DNA of 64,000 nucleotides from an uncultured bacterium (GCA_947383145.1 CANDCH010000002.1:62001-126000); one strand, 5' to 3'. Shown: positions 8,437-17,475, counted from the stretch's first letter. The notes: generated by a model from the sequence alone, not told the origin. Made by a program: numbers and translations.

Positions 8437-9624
8437 ATGTCTGATTTGCCCTTGAATGGCTTTCGCGTCGTCGATCTGAGCACCGCCTACTCGGCCCCCA
8501 TCGGGACCATGCAGCTGGCTGACTTCGGCGCGGAGGTCATCAAAGTTGAGAACACCTCCATCGGCGACCCCTCCCGCACCTGGTCGCCCCTCCACAACGG
8601 CCAGAGCATCCAATTTCTGAACATGAACCGCAACAAAAAGAGCGTCACGCTGAATCTGAAGTCGGAGCAGGGGCGCTCCCTGCTCTATGACCTGGTCAAA
8701 ACGGCCGACGTGGTGGTGGAAAATTTCCGCCCCGGCGTGGCGAAGCGGCTGGGCTGCGACTATGAGACGCTGTGCGGGGTAAAGCCGGACATCATCATGG
8801 CCTCCCTCTCCGGCTTCGGCCAGACCGGCCCCAAGGCCTCCAACGCCGCCTATTCCAATATCGCCGAGGCGGCCAGCGGCCTGATGTATGTCACCGGCTA
8901 CCCAGACGGAAAGCCCACCGCCTCCGGCGTGGCCTTTGGGGACAGCGTGGCGGGCATGTTCCTGGCCCAGGGCATCCTCTACGCTCTGATTCACCGCCTG
9001 CGCACCGGCGAGGGCCAGTATATCGACGTGGCCATGACCGATTCCCTGTTCCACCTCATCATGCAGGGGGTGATTCAGAAATCCCTCATGGGAGTGGAGC
9101 CGGAGCGCATCGGCTGCCGGGACCTGTCCGCCTATCCCTATGACATCTTCTCCGCCAAGGACGGGTACTGCATTCTGGGCACGTCCACGGTGAACGACTG
9201 GACGCCCTTCGCCCAGGCCATCGGCCGCCCGGAGCTGGTGGACGACCCCCGGTTCGACACCAACGAGCACCGGGTGCAGAACGCCGACCTGCTCTCCCCC
9301 TACATTGAGGACTGGGCGTGCCAATACACCCGGGCGGAAATTCAGAAGGTCTTTGAGGAGAAAAAGCTGGCCTTCGCGCCGGTTCTCACCGTGGGGGAGG
9401 CCATGGAGGATGAGCAGACCCGCCACCGGGAGATGGTCGTGGACATGGAGTATGAGGGGATGGGCCGCTATCGGATGCAGGGCATTCCGGTGAAGCTCTC
9501 CAAGACCCCGGGGCAGATCCGCATGGGCTGTCCCCACCGCGGCGAGCACAACGGTGAGATTTACGGCGGGCTGGGCCTGTCCGGGGAGCAGCTGTCCGAG
9601 CTGGGCCGCCAGGGCGTCATCTGA
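8437..9624 (+). CDS. CaiB/BaiF family (class III) CoA-transferase
   Basis: 395 aa, the usual length for family III CoA-transferases, which move CoA between carboxylic acids. N-terminal RVVDLSTAYSAPIGTMQLADFGAEVIKVE-type sequence, then NRNKKSVTLNL, and GEGQYIDVAMTD, whose final Asp (about residue 199) aligns with the catalytic Asp of formyl-CoA transferase. AAAGGAG lies eight bases before ATG. First gene of an operon with an M20 peptidase and a MaoC hydratase, so it probably activates the acid that is then dehydrogenated and hydrated. Confidence 0.9.
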   Translation: MSDLPLNGFRVVDLSTAYSAPIGTMQLADFGAEVIKVENTSIGDPSRTWSPLHNGQSIQFLNMNRNKKSVTLNLKSEQGRSLLYDLVKTADVVVENFRPGVAKRLGCDYETLCGVKPDIIMASLSGFGQTGPKASNAAYSNIAEAASGLMYVTGYPDGKPTASGVAFGDSVAGMFLAQGILYALIHRLRTGEGQYIDVAMTDSLFHLIMQGVIQKSLMGVEPERIGCRDLSAYPYDIFSAKDGYCILGTSTVNDWTPFAQAIGRPELVDDPRFDTNEHRVQNADLLSPYIEDWACQYTRAEIQKVFEEKKLAFAPVLTVGEAMEDEQTRHREMVVDMEYEGMGRYRMQGIPVKLSKTPGQIRMGCPHRGEHNGEIYGGLGLSGEQLSELGRQGVI

Positions 9625-9663
9625 GCCGCTCCGCTCCTCCAAATTTTGAAAGAGGTGAACCAT

Positions 9664-10776
9664 ATGGCAAACGCACCCATCGTAGAAGAGTTTATCCACA
9701 TGGCAAAAATCGACACCGCTTCCCGCCAGGAACGGAAGCTGGCGGACTATGTAAAGGGCGAGCTGTCCGCCCTGGGCTTTGCCGTCACGGAGGACGGCGC
9801 GGCCAAGCACATCGAGGGGGCCACCACCGGCAATGTCTTTGCCGTGCTGAGCGGCCAGCTTGAGGGTTCCGTCCTCTTCTGCGCCCACCTGGACCGGGTC
9901 CAGAACGGCTTCGGCATCCAGCCCCGCTTCGAGGGGGACAACCTGGTGTCCGACGGCACCACCATTCTGGCGGCGGACGACCTGTCCGGCGTGGCCGCCA
10001 TTCTGGACGGCATGCGCCGCCTGGTCCGCTCCGGCCAGCCCCACCCCAGAATCGAGGTGCTGTTCAGCGTCTGCGAGGAAATCGGCCTGCGGGGCAGCTA
10101 CCACTTTGACGCCAGCGTGATCCAATCCAAGATCGGGTATGTGCTGGACTCTCCCGGCCGCATCGGGCGGATTCTGCGCTCCGCCATGGGCAAATCCCAG
10201 CTGTTTTTGGACGTATCCGGCGAAGAGGCCCACGCCGCCTACCCGGAGCGGGGCAAGAGCGCGCTGAACGCCGCGGTCAAGGTGCTCTCCCGCATAGAGG
10301 ACGGCCGGGTGGACGGGGAGACCGTGGTCAACTGGTCCTATCTGGACTGCCCCACTCCCTGCAACACCATCCCAGGCCGCGCCCAGGCCAAGGCCTTTGC
10401 CATGAGCCGGGACAACGCCAAGCTGGCCGCCTACGTCCAGAAGTTCCACGACACCGCCGCCCAGGTGGCCCAGGAGACCGGCTGCCGCATCGAAACCAAG
10501 GACATCCTGGACTACCCCGCGTTCCACACGGCGGACAGCAGCAGCTGCGTCCTGCTGGCCCAGCGCTCCCTGGGACAGCTGAAGCTGCGCCCCACGGTGG
10601 AGGACGGCGCCGGCGGCTTTGACGCCAATCTCCTAAGCAGGGCAGGCATCGAGCTGGTGGGCCTGTCCACCGGGTACTCGGGCAACCACACCGTCAAGGA
10701 GACGCTGGTGGTGGAGGACCTGGTGCTGTCCGGCCAGCTGGTCACAAACATCGCCCTGGAGTACGGCAAGCTGTAA
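9664..10776 (+). CDS. M20-family metallopeptidase, peptidase T-like
   Basis: 370 aa from ATG 9664, preceded by AAAGAGGTG; the in-frame ATG at 9646 lies upstream of this site. Zinc-site motifs of the M20/PepT group are visible: CAHLDRV (His and Asp), AADDLSGVAAI, CEEIGLRGS with the catalytic Glu pair, DSPGRIG, and a late NHTVKE His. It probably hydrolyses an amide such as a short peptide or N-acyl amino acid. Its place between a CoA-transferase and a MaoC hydratase suggests it releases the acid that enters the CoA pathway (inference). Confidence 0.82.
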   Translation: MANAPIVEEFIHMAKIDTASRQERKLADYVKGELSALGFAVTEDGAAKHIEGATTGNVFAVLSGQLEGSVLFCAHLDRVQNGFGIQPRFEGDNLVSDGTTILAADDLSGVAAILDGMRRLVRSGQPHPRIEVLFSVCEEIGLRGSYHFDASVIQSKIGYVLDSPGRIGRILRSAMGKSQLFLDVSGEEAHAAYPERGKSALNAAVKVLSRIEDGRVDGETVVNWSYLDCPTPCNTIPGRAQAKAFAMSRDNAKLAAYVQKFHDTAAQVAQETGCRIETKDILDYPAFHTADSSSCVLLAQRSLGQLKLRPTVEDGAGGFDANLLSRAGIELVGLSTGYSGNHTVKETLVVEDLVLSGQLVTNIALEYGKL

Positions 10777-10808
10777 CATTTACCATCAATTCAAGGGAGG
10801 CCATTATC

Positions 10809-11276
10809 ATGGGTTATCAATTTACTGGAAAGCTCTACGGAGATTTTGAGCTGGGCAAGGAGTATTACACTTCAGCCCGCACCGTCACAGAGGCGGACGT
10901 GGTCAATTTCGCCGGCCTGTCCGGGGATTTCAGCGCCCTGCACATCAACGAGGAGTACGCGAAAAACAGCCCCTACGGCAGCCGCATCGCCTACGGCGCG
11001 CTGACGTACATCATCAGCACCGGCCTGGTCTGTCAGACGGGTCTCTTCGACGGGAGCTACATCGGCCTTCTGGGCTGCGAGTTCAAGTTCCCCAACCCTG
11101 TGCGCTTCGGGGACACCATCACCTGCGTCCTCACCCCCATTGAGAAGCGCCTGACCAGCAAGCCCGGCCGGGGCGTGGTGAAATTCAGCGTCAAGACCAC
11201 CAACCAGCGGGGAGAGGTGGTGGCCGATCAGGTCTGGACGATCCTGATGGCGGTGGACAAGGAGCACATGGAATAA
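10809..11276 (+). CDS. MaoC-family (R)-specific enoyl-CoA hydratase/dehydratase
   Basis: 155-aa single hot-dog-fold protein. The MaoC/PhaJ catalytic signature AGLSGDFSALHINEEYAK (residues about 36-53) has the Asp and His expected for hydration of an enoyl-CoA. AAGGGAGG precedes the ATG. It closes the operon with the CoA-transferase and peptidase and is followed by a strong terminator. Together with the acyl-CoA dehydrogenase this gives oxidation plus hydration steps; no thiolase or 3-hydroxyacyl-CoA dehydrogenase is present locally. Confidence 0.85.
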   Translation: MGYQFTGKLYGDFELGKEYYTSARTVTEADVVNFAGLSGDFSALHINEEYAKNSPYGSRIAYGALTYIISTGLVCQTGLFDGSYIGLLGCEFKFPNPVRFGDTITCVLTPIEKRLTSKPGRGVVKFSVKTTNQRGEVVADQVWTILMAVDKEHME

Positions 11277-11282
11277 ACCCGT

Positions 11283-11323
11283 AAAAACCCCCTGCCCAGG
11301 CGAAGCCTGGGCAGGGGGTTTTT
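11283..11323. terminator. Bidirectional terminator between MaoC and GH3 genes
   Basis: A near-perfect stem of about 18 bp with a three-base loop, flanked by A5 and T5, seven bases after the MaoC stop. It also serves the converging GH3 gene. Confidence 0.9.
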
Positions 11324-11379
11324 GTGCGGCGGCCCGGGATACCCGGGCCGCCGCTTTGCCTGTGTTCAGATGGTTCCGC

Positions 11380-14300
11380 TTATTTGGAGAAGATATACAC
11401 GTACTCCCAAGCGGCGCTGGGGTCGTTCTCGATGTGGCCGTCGGCGTAGCCGACCAGCAGCTGGCCGTCCTTGTTCACGGCGATCACGTCCAGCAGCTCC
11501 TCGGCCTCCACGCCCGTGATCTCCTCGAAGAACACGCCCTCGTCGTCGTCACGGATCTTGAACTGGTTGGCGCCGAAGAAATCGCAGTCGCCCTCGCCCT
11601 TGACGTCAACGGTGGTCCACTTCTCCCAGTTGGAGGAGCACTTGTACTCGTTGCCGCTGATGCTGGAATCGAAGGTCATGGTGGCGGACAGGTTCACCGC
11701 GTCGGCGTGAATATAGGCGGCCTCGTCCACCAGCTTGTTGTTGTCGATGCTCTTCTCCACCTCCAGGAAGCAGGCGTTCTCCTTGACGCCGAGCATCTCG
11801 CCGTTGGCGTAAGCGCCGGTCAGGGTCCACTTGCCCTCGAAGGCGTCGGGGGTGGCGTCATAGTCGATGACGATGGCGTCGGCGGTGGCGGCGGGAACGG
11901 TGTTGCCGCCGGAGGGCTTCTCCTCATTGCCACCGGAAGGCTTCTCGCCGCTGACGTTGCTGCCGGGAGCGACGGCCTCAAAGGTCAGGCCGAAGCCGGA
12001 CACATACAGGTTGCCCTCGGCGTCCTTGTAGGCGTAGGAGCCGGAGGGGGAGGCGTCCAGAACGGCCTTGTCCATGTGCTGGTCCTTCACGTAGCCGGGC
12101 ACGTCGTTGGGGGATACGCACACGTCCCAGACCTCGCCGTCCAGGTCGGTCTCCACCAGGGCGATCACGGAGGCGTCGGCCACCATGGTGATGGGCAGCT
12201 TGCCGGTGGGGGCGTGGGTGCCCGCCACCACCTGGGCGATGGCAGCGTCAGAGGTATCGAAGGTACCCAGCAGGACGTCGCAGTAGGGCTCCATGTTGCT
12301 CAGAATCCAGGCGTTGGAGGCCACGATCTCGCCGATCACCTTGCCGCCGTTGGCGTGGACCGCGTCGGCAATCTTCTTGAACTTGCTCATGTTCTGCACG
12401 GTGGTGATCTCGGCGGTATCGCTGGTGCGCTTGGCGTTGTTGTCATACACCGGGGTCTCCACGTCCTCCGCCAGGTCCAGGATGGCCAGCTCGCTCCGGC
12501 CGGTGCCCACGATGGTGGGGGACACCCGCAGGTAGGCCATGTCGGCGGCGGCGTAGTCGTCCACCACGGTGAAGCCCTGGGCCTCCAGGGCGGCGGCGAT
12601 GCCGTCGATGTTGGCGTCGCTCTTCTGGTTGAAGCCCTCCACATAGACGGTCTTGCTGATGTCGGCCATGGGCAGGGTATCGCCGCTGTTCTTCATCAGC
12701 ACCACGGACTTCAGGTGGGTCTCCTCAGCCAGGGCCTGGACCTTCGGGGTCACGTCGTTGACGGCCTTCACGCTCTCGTCCAGGTTTCGGTAGGGGTTAT
12801 CCAGGTTGCCGCTCTGCATCTGGGGCTTCAGGCGGTTGGCGGCGGCCCGCTCCAGGTCGGCGCGGGTGATGTCGCCCTTGGCCAGGGCCTGATCCAGCAG
12901 GTCGGAGGGATTGGGCGCGTCCGCTTCGCCGCCAGTGGCGCCGCCGGTAGCATTCATCTGCTGGACGTTGAACCCGTCAAACGAGATCACGCCGCAGTCA
13001 CAGCCGGACTTGAGGAACAGCACCATGCGCTCATACGCGTCAAGATCCTCCACGCCCTGCTGGGCGGCCATCTGGAGGGAGTCGGAGTTGATCAGGCCGT
13101 CGAAGCCCAGCACGTCGCGGAGCAGGCCCAGGAGGATGTCCTCGTTGAAGGCGTTGCCCCGGCCCTCGTAACGGATGTCGTGGGTCTTTCCGTTATAGGT
13201 GATGGACTGGGGGGCGATGCGGGCGTCGATGATGGGCTGAGAATAGGCGGGCATGACGCCGGCCGCGCCCGCCTCAAAGGCGGCGATAAAGGGCTTGAGC
13301 TGGTAGTCGGCCAGGGAATTCTCAACGGTGTAGACGCGGTAGCGGCCGGTCTGGCCGTGGCTCTCAAAGCCGTTAAAGGCCGCGCCGTCGCCGGGGAAGT
13401 GCTTGATGGTGATCAGCACGCTGCCGGGCACCATGCCCTGGTCGCCGTTCTGATAGCCGATGGTCAGGTTCTTGGCGATCTCGGAGGACATGTCCTCGCG
13501 CTCGCCGTAGGTGCCGGAGTTGCGGCTCCAGCGGGGGTCGGTCACCAGGTCCACCTGGGGGCCGTAGATGCCGTCGACGCCCTTGGCCCACATGACCACG
13601 CGGTCATACTCGGCGTCGGTGAGCACCAGGTCGGCGTTGCCGTCGCCCAGCGCGGCGGCGGTGACGCCCTCAGAGCCGGGCATACCGTGCTTGATGGGGT
13701 TGGTGAAGGTGAAGAAGGGGACGACCACCTCATTGTTCTGGATGGCGTCGTACTCGCTGTACTGCTCCAGGCCGTTGTTGAACCACACGGCCACCTCGGT
13801 CTCGGGGTTGCTGCGCAGCACGTAGGTGCGGATCTTGGAGGTGTTCAGCCACTCGATGTTGGTGGAGCCGTCGTCCGGCGCGCCAAAGCCGCCCTGTGCG
13901 GGATAAATCTTGGTCCAGACGGGCTCGCCGCCCTCCGTCACGTCGGCGGTCTTGGTGCTCTTGGGGCTGTAGGCCATGACGTTCACGACCTGATGGGTCA
14001 GCTGGGTGTCGGTGAGGGCCTTGGCCATGGCCTCGGCGCGGGTCTGGGCGTCCAGACGCCAGTCCTCAAAATCGTCCAGCTTCTGGTTGTTGTTCAGGTC
14101 GCGGAAATACTTGCCGTCCTCCTGAATCACGCCCACCAGGGTGACGCCGATGGTGGGGCCGCCCTCGTTCTCATAGAACACGGGCTCCAGGAACTTGGAA
14201 GTCAGCTCGTCCTCGCTGCTCACGGTGTAGGGCGCGGGGATGTACGCGGGTTCGGCGGCCGCCGCCGAGGGGGTGGGGGTGGGGGCGGGGGTGGCGCTGG

Positions 14301-14397
14301 GCTCCGCGGCCTCGGGCTTGCAGCCGGCCAGGAGACCGATGAGCATTACCGCGCTCAGCGCTGCCGCCATCATCCGGGACAGGGTCTTCTTTTTCAC
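11380..14397 (-). CDS. GH3 family beta-glycosidase, secreted lipoprotein
   Basis: 1005 aa. An N-terminal lipoprotein signal (MKKK then a hydrophobic run and lipobox LLAGC, Cys 26) is followed by a Ser/Pro/Ala/Thr-rich tether to about residue 50. The GH3 N-terminal barrel follows, with KHFPGDGA and GFDGLINSDSLQ, where Asp 439 is the expected nucleophile, and then the alpha/beta sandwich domain. A linker with two EKPSGGN repeats (about 840-860) leads to a C-terminal all-beta region of about 140 residues that is not part of the GH3 core. Beta-glucosidase or xylosidase activity cannot be separated by eye. It probably trims plant or host glycosides outside the cell. Confidence 0.88.
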   Translation of the reverse strand: MKKKTLSRMMAAALSAVMLIGLLAGCKPEAAEPSATPAPTPTPSAAAAEPAYIPAPYTVSSEDELTSKFLEPVFYENEGGPTIGVTLVGVIQEDGKYFRDLNNNQKLDDFEDWRLDAQTRAEAMAKALTDTQLTHQVVNVMAYSPKSTKTADVTEGGEPVWTKIYPAQGGFGAPDDGSTNIEWLNTSKIRTYVLRSNPETEVAVWFNNGLEQYSEYDAIQNNEVVVPFFTFTNPIKHGMPGSEGVTAAALGDGNADLVLTDAEYDRVVMWAKGVDGIYGPQVDLVTDPRWSRNSGTYGEREDMSSEIAKNLTIGYQNGDQGMVPGSVLITIKHFPGDGAAFNGFESHGQTGRYRVYTVENSLADYQLKPFIAAFEAGAAGVMPAYSQPIIDARIAPQSITYNGKTHDIRYEGRGNAFNEDILLGLLRDVLGFDGLINSDSLQMAAQQGVEDLDAYERMVLFLKSGCDCGVISFDGFNVQQMNATGGATGGEADAPNPSDLLDQALAKGDITRADLERAAANRLKPQMQSGNLDNPYRNLDESVKAVNDVTPKVQALAEETHLKSVVLMKNSGDTLPMADISKTVYVEGFNQKSDANIDGIAAALEAQGFTVVDDYAAADMAYLRVSPTIVGTGRSELAILDLAEDVETPVYDNNAKRTSDTAEITTVQNMSKFKKIADAVHANGGKVIGEIVASNAWILSNMEPYCDVLLGTFDTSDAAIAQVVAGTHAPTGKLPITMVADASVIALVETDLDGEVWDVCVSPNDVPGYVKDQHMDKAVLDASPSGSYAYKDAEGNLYVSGFGLTFEAVAPGSNVSGEKPSGGNEEKPSGGNTVPAATADAIVIDYDATPDAFEGKWTLTGAYANGEMLGVKENACFLEVEKSIDNNKLVDEAAYIHADAVNLSATMTFDSSISGNEYKCSSNWEKWTTVDVKGEGDCDFFGANQFKIRDDDEGVFFEEITGVEAEELLDVIAVNKDGQLLVGYADGHIENDPSAAWEYVYIFSK

Positions 14398-14708
14398 GAT
14401 CTTTTCCTCCTCTTTAATATTCGAACACAGCCGCCGGCGCGGTTTCGCGCCCTGCGGGCTGCTGTTCTCAAAATGTGTTGGAAAAATGCCTGTAGATTCC
14501 CTGAATTATCCGCCAAAAATTATGAAATGTGTATAGAATTATACCATATCCCACCGCGCAGTGAAAGCAATGCGCTTTTCGTAAACGCCGCGCTCATGCC
14601 CGCGTTCTTTCGCTTGACACCACAGGCGCCGCGCTTTTTGCCGTGAAGCGCCCGCCGCGGCGCAAACAGTTGGGCAGAGCCCGTGAAGTGCGCCGCTCCG
14701 CCGGGAAA
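14398..14708. other. Intergenic region upstream of the GH3 gene
   Basis: No coding frame is credible. It contains the GH3 promoter at 14538-14566 and GAGGAGG just before the GH3 start. No copy of the LytTR-type direct repeat found upstream of the GH2 gene was seen here. Confidence 0.5.
14538..14566 (-). promoter_or_regulatory. Promoter of the GH3 gene
   Basis: Minus strand: TTTCAC (14566-14561), 17-base spacer, TATAAT (14543-14538), with TG one base before the -10 (extended -10). It gives a leader of about 130 bases. Confidence 0.65.
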
Positions 14709-15413
14709 TCAGACGCTTTCGCCCATATAGTGGAGGAACCGCTCCCTGATCTCCTTGTGGTGGGATTTCGCGATTTGGATTTTGTCGCCGTTGACCATCA
14801 GACAGTCGTTGTGCACGCTCTGCACATGGCGCATATTGACCAGATAGGACCGGCTGCACTGGACGAACGCCGGATCGTTCAGCTTTTCACGGACCTTTCC
14901 CAGCTGGCCGCGTACGCGGTGGTCTCCCTGATTTGTGTGGTAAATCAGGTCGTGGTCGTACACCTCCACGTAATAAATGCTGCTGGTGAGCAGGGCGATG
15001 ACGCCATTCTGCGTTTTCAGGGTGATGTATTCGCCTCTGTGCTTCTCCAGGTCCTCCACGACCTTGTCCATAACGCGGTCGATGGTGTCCTGGCCGGCGG
15101 GCTTCACCACGAAGTCCACCGCGCTCACCTCATAGCCGCGGATGGCCAGATGGGCCATGTGGGTGACAAAGACCAGCTTGGCCTCCTTGTTGACGATCCG
15201 AAGGAAGCGGGCCGCGTCCAGGCCGTCCATGTCGCTGAGCTGGAGCTCCATAAATACAACATCGTAGACGGTACGGCTGCGGATGAATTCCACGCCGCAA
15301 TCATACCGGTGGATGAGATAGGTGATGTTTTTTTCCTTCAGGTAGCGCTCCACGCACTCCTCAAGCGCCTGTCTCTCCTGGCGGTTGTCGTCTATGATCG
15401 CTATCAGAATCAT
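14709..15413 (-). CDS. LytTR-family response regulator with Glu at the phosphoacceptor site
   Basis: 234 aa: CheY-like receiver (1-125) and LytTR DNA-binding domain (about 135-232, SIYYVEVYDHD, FVQCSRSYLVNMRHV). The acidic pair D8/D9 and the Lys of FVVKP are kept, but the phosphoacceptor position in VVFMELQLSDMDG is Glu 56 (codon GAG) instead of Asp, so phosphorylation in the usual way is unlikely and the protein may be locked in an active-like state. No histidine kinase is encoded nearby. It lies within the hexuronate operon, and LytTR-like direct repeats stand upstream of that operon's promoter. Confidence 0.88.
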   Translation of the reverse strand: MILIAIIDDNRQERQALEECVERYLKEKNITYLIHRYDCGVEFIRSRTVYDVVFMELQLSDMDGLDAARFLRIVNKEAKLVFVTHMAHLAIRGYEVSAVDFVVKPAGQDTIDRVMDKVVEDLEKHRGEYITLKTQNGVIALLTSSIYYVEVYDHDLIYHTNQGDHRVRGQLGKVREKLNDPAFVQCSRSYLVNMRHVQSVHNDCLMVNGDKIQIAKSHHKEIRERFLHYMGESV

Positions 15414-15487
15414 ACGTCTCGTCCTTTAAGTTTTGATCGCGGAGCCGCTCACCCCGGCCCAGGCGGCCGGGGCGGCGGAACGGGAGA

Positions 15488-16330
15488 TTACACCCCGGAA
15501 TAGGCGGCGAAGCCCGCGTCGATGGGCAGCACCACGCCGGTGATGGCGCTGGCGGCCTTGTCGTCGCACAGGAAGAACACGCCGCCCAGCAGCTCCTCGC
15601 TCTCCACGTAGCGGCCCATGGGGGTGCCGTTCAAAATCTTGGCGGAGCGGGCGGTGGGGGTGCCGTCCTCGTTGAAGAGCAGCTTGCGGTTCTGGTTGGA
15701 CACCAGGAAGCCGGGGGCGATGGCGTTGCAGCGGATGCCCGTGCCCGCGAAGTGGGTGGCCAGCCACTGGGTGAAGTTGGAGATGGCGGCCTTTGCCCCG
15801 GAGTAGGCGGGGATCTTGGTCAGCGGGATATAGGCGTTCATGGAGCTGATGTTCAAAATCACGCCGGACTTCCGCTCCACCATGTCCTTGGCGAAGGCCT
15901 GAGTGGGAAGCAGGGTGCCCTGGAAGTTCAGCTTGAACACGAAGTCCACGCCGCCAGCGTCCAGGTCGAAGAAGCCCTTCTGGCCCTCCTGGTGCTCGTG
16001 CTGGTACTCGTTGTCGGTGGTGGCCCGGGGGTTGTTGCCCCCCGCGCCGTTCACCAGAATGTCGCAGGGCCCCAGATCCTTGAGCACCTGCTGGTGGACG
16101 GCCTCCAGGGCCTCCGGCTCCAGCACGTTGGCCTTGTAGCCCTCGCAGATGAAGCCCTCGGCCTTGCACTCGCCGGCCAGCGCCTTCACCGCGTCCTCGT
16201 TCAGGTCCAGCGCCGCCACCTTGGCCCCCGCCTGGGCGAAAGCCTTGGCCATGGTGCCGCACAGCACGCCGCCCGCGCCGGTGACCACGACTACCTTGCC
16301 GGAAAAGTCCACATTCAAGGGTAAATCCAT
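15488..16330 (-). CDS. uxuB: SDR-type D-mannonate oxidoreductase (fructuronate reductase)
   Basis: 280-aa short-chain dehydrogenase that should interconvert D-fructuronate and D-mannonate with NAD(H). N-terminal nucleotide site VVVTGAGGVLCGTMAKAFA (about 13-31), NGAGG, NISSMNAY and the catalytic YSGAK (Tyr/Lys). The extended insertion around ATTDNEYQHEHQEGQKGFFDLD is typical of the mannonate-oxidoreductase SDR group in Firmicutes (YjmF/UxuB type). GGAGG precedes the ATG. It sits directly downstream of uxuA, which supports the assignment; the symbol follows pathway role, not homology to E. coli UxuB. Confidence 0.85.
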   Translation of the reverse strand: MDLPLNVDFSGKVVVVTGAGGVLCGTMAKAFAQAGAKVAALDLNEDAVKALAGECKAEGFICEGYKANVLEPEALEAVHQQVLKDLGPCDILVNGAGGNNPRATTDNEYQHEHQEGQKGFFDLDAGGVDFVFKLNFQGTLLPTQAFAKDMVERKSGVILNISSMNAYIPLTKIPAYSGAKAAISNFTQWLATHFAGTGIRCNAIAPGFLVSNQNRKLLFNEDGTPTARSAKILNGTPMGRYVESEELLGGVFFLCDDKAASAITGVVLPIDAGFAAYSGV

Positions 16331-16350
16331 GATAATTTCCTCCTCGTTTC

Positions 16351-16395
16351 ATTGTCGCGCCCGCGTTGGGCGCATGGCCGTGTCGCTTTCGCTCA
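16351..16395 (-). repeat. Dispersed intergenic repeat, short copy 1
   Basis: Between the oxidoreductase start and the uxuA stop. Its first 20 bases (16351-16370) are identical to 17506-17525 in copy 2. It keeps the end block next to the ribosome binding site and the terminal GCTCACGC block, the middle being deleted. The uxuA stop codon lies at its far end. Confidence 0.55.
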
Positions 16396-17475
16396 CGCCT
16401 TGTCGAACTTATCCAAAGAATCCCATACGCCCAGCATATACATAATGCCCAGCGCCCGGTCGTACAATCCGTAGCCCGGACGCACGGTGCCCGGGCCCTC
16501 GTTCCACAGGTGGCGGCCGTGGTCGGGGCGGATATAGCCGTCGTAGCCGCAGTCGTGGTAGGCCTTCAGGATGTCCAGGATGCCGGTGTCCCCGTCGCAG
16601 TCCCGGTGGCTGGCCTCGGAGAAGTCCCCGTTGGGGAAGTGCTTCACGTTGCGGATGTGGGCGAAGGCGATCCGATCGCAGTGCTTGCGCACGATGTCCG
16701 CCACGTTGTTGTCCGGGTCGGCGTTCAGCGAGCCGGAGCAAAGCGTCAGGCAGTTGTAGGGATCGTCCACCATCTTGAGGAACTTGTCGATGGCCGCGCC
16801 GCTGGTGAGCAGCCGGGGCAGGCCGAAGATATCCCAGGGGGGATCGTCCATGTGCACCGCCATTTTGATATCGCACTCATGGCAGGTGGGCATGATGGCC
16901 TCCAGGAAGTACTTGAAATTGTCCCACAGCTTCTCCTTGGTGACGGGGCGGTACTTCTCAAACAGCTCATCCAGCTTGGCCATCCGCTCCGGCTCCCAGC
17001 CGGGGAAGGTCATGTGGTACTTCTCGGTGAAGCCCATGACATAGTCCGCCATCTCCTTGGGGTCCTGCTTGATCTTCGCCGCCTCGTAGTACAGGGCGGT
17101 GGAGCCGTCCCCCACCGGGTGGAACAGGTCGGTGCGGGTCCAGTCGAACACGGGCATGAAGTTGTAGCAGATCACCTTCACGCCGAAGGGGGCCAAATTG
17201 CGGATGGTCTGCTTGTAGTTCTCGATATACTGGTCTCTTGTGGGCAGGCCGATCTTGATGTCGTCGTGGACGTTGACGGACTCCACCACGTCCATGTTGA
17301 AGCCGTACTCGTCCAGCTGCTTTTTCACCACGGCGATCTCCTCAGGCTGCCACACCTCGCCGGGCATTTTGTTGTGGAGCGCCCACACAATGCCCTCCAC
17401 CCCGGGGATCTGCTTGATGTCGCTGAGCTTGATCTGATCGTTGCCCTCGCCGTACCAGCGCCATGTCATTTTCAT
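16393..17475 (-). CDS. uxuA: Mannonate dehydratase
   Basis: 360-aa TIM-barrel enzyme (family length about 350-395) converting D-mannonate to 2-keto-3-deoxygluconate. Signature segments: MTWRWYGEGNDQIKLSDIKQ at the N terminus, GIVWALHNKMPGEVW, AVHMDDPPWDIFGLPR with metal-binding His and the DDPPW block, CSGSLNADPDNN, FAHIRNVK and RPDHGRHLW. AAGGAGGG precedes the ATG. With the adjacent oxidoreductase it forms the lower hexuronate pathway; UxaC, KdgK and KdgA are not in the window. Confidence 0.95.
   Translation of the reverse strand: MKMTWRWYGEGNDQIKLSDIKQIPGVEGIVWALHNKMPGEVWQPEEIAVVKKQLDEYGFNMDVVESVNVHDDIKIGLPTRDQYIENYKQTIRNLAPFGVKVICYNFMPVFDWTRTDLFHPVGDGSTALYYEAAKIKQDPKEMADYVMGFTEKYHMTFPGWEPERMAKLDELFEKYRPVTKEKLWDNFKYFLEAIMPTCHECDIKMAVHMDDPPWDIFGLPRLLTSGAAIDKFLKMVDDPYNCLTLCSGSLNADPDNNVADIVRKHCDRIAFAHIRNVKHFPNGDFSEASHRDCDGDTGILDILKAYHDCGYDGYIRPDHGRHLWNEGPGTVRPGYGLYDRALGIMYMLGVWDSLDKFDKA

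Noticed and set aside
8368..10527. 719-aa minus-strand frame opposite the CoA-transferase and peptidase
   Set aside because: Shadow frame; both plus-strand genes have intact family motifs and ribosome binding sites.
11356..14646. 1096-aa open frame on the plus strand
   Set aside because: It is antisense to the GH3 gene, Gly/Val/His-rich and without family features; long shadow frames are expected opposite GC-rich genes.
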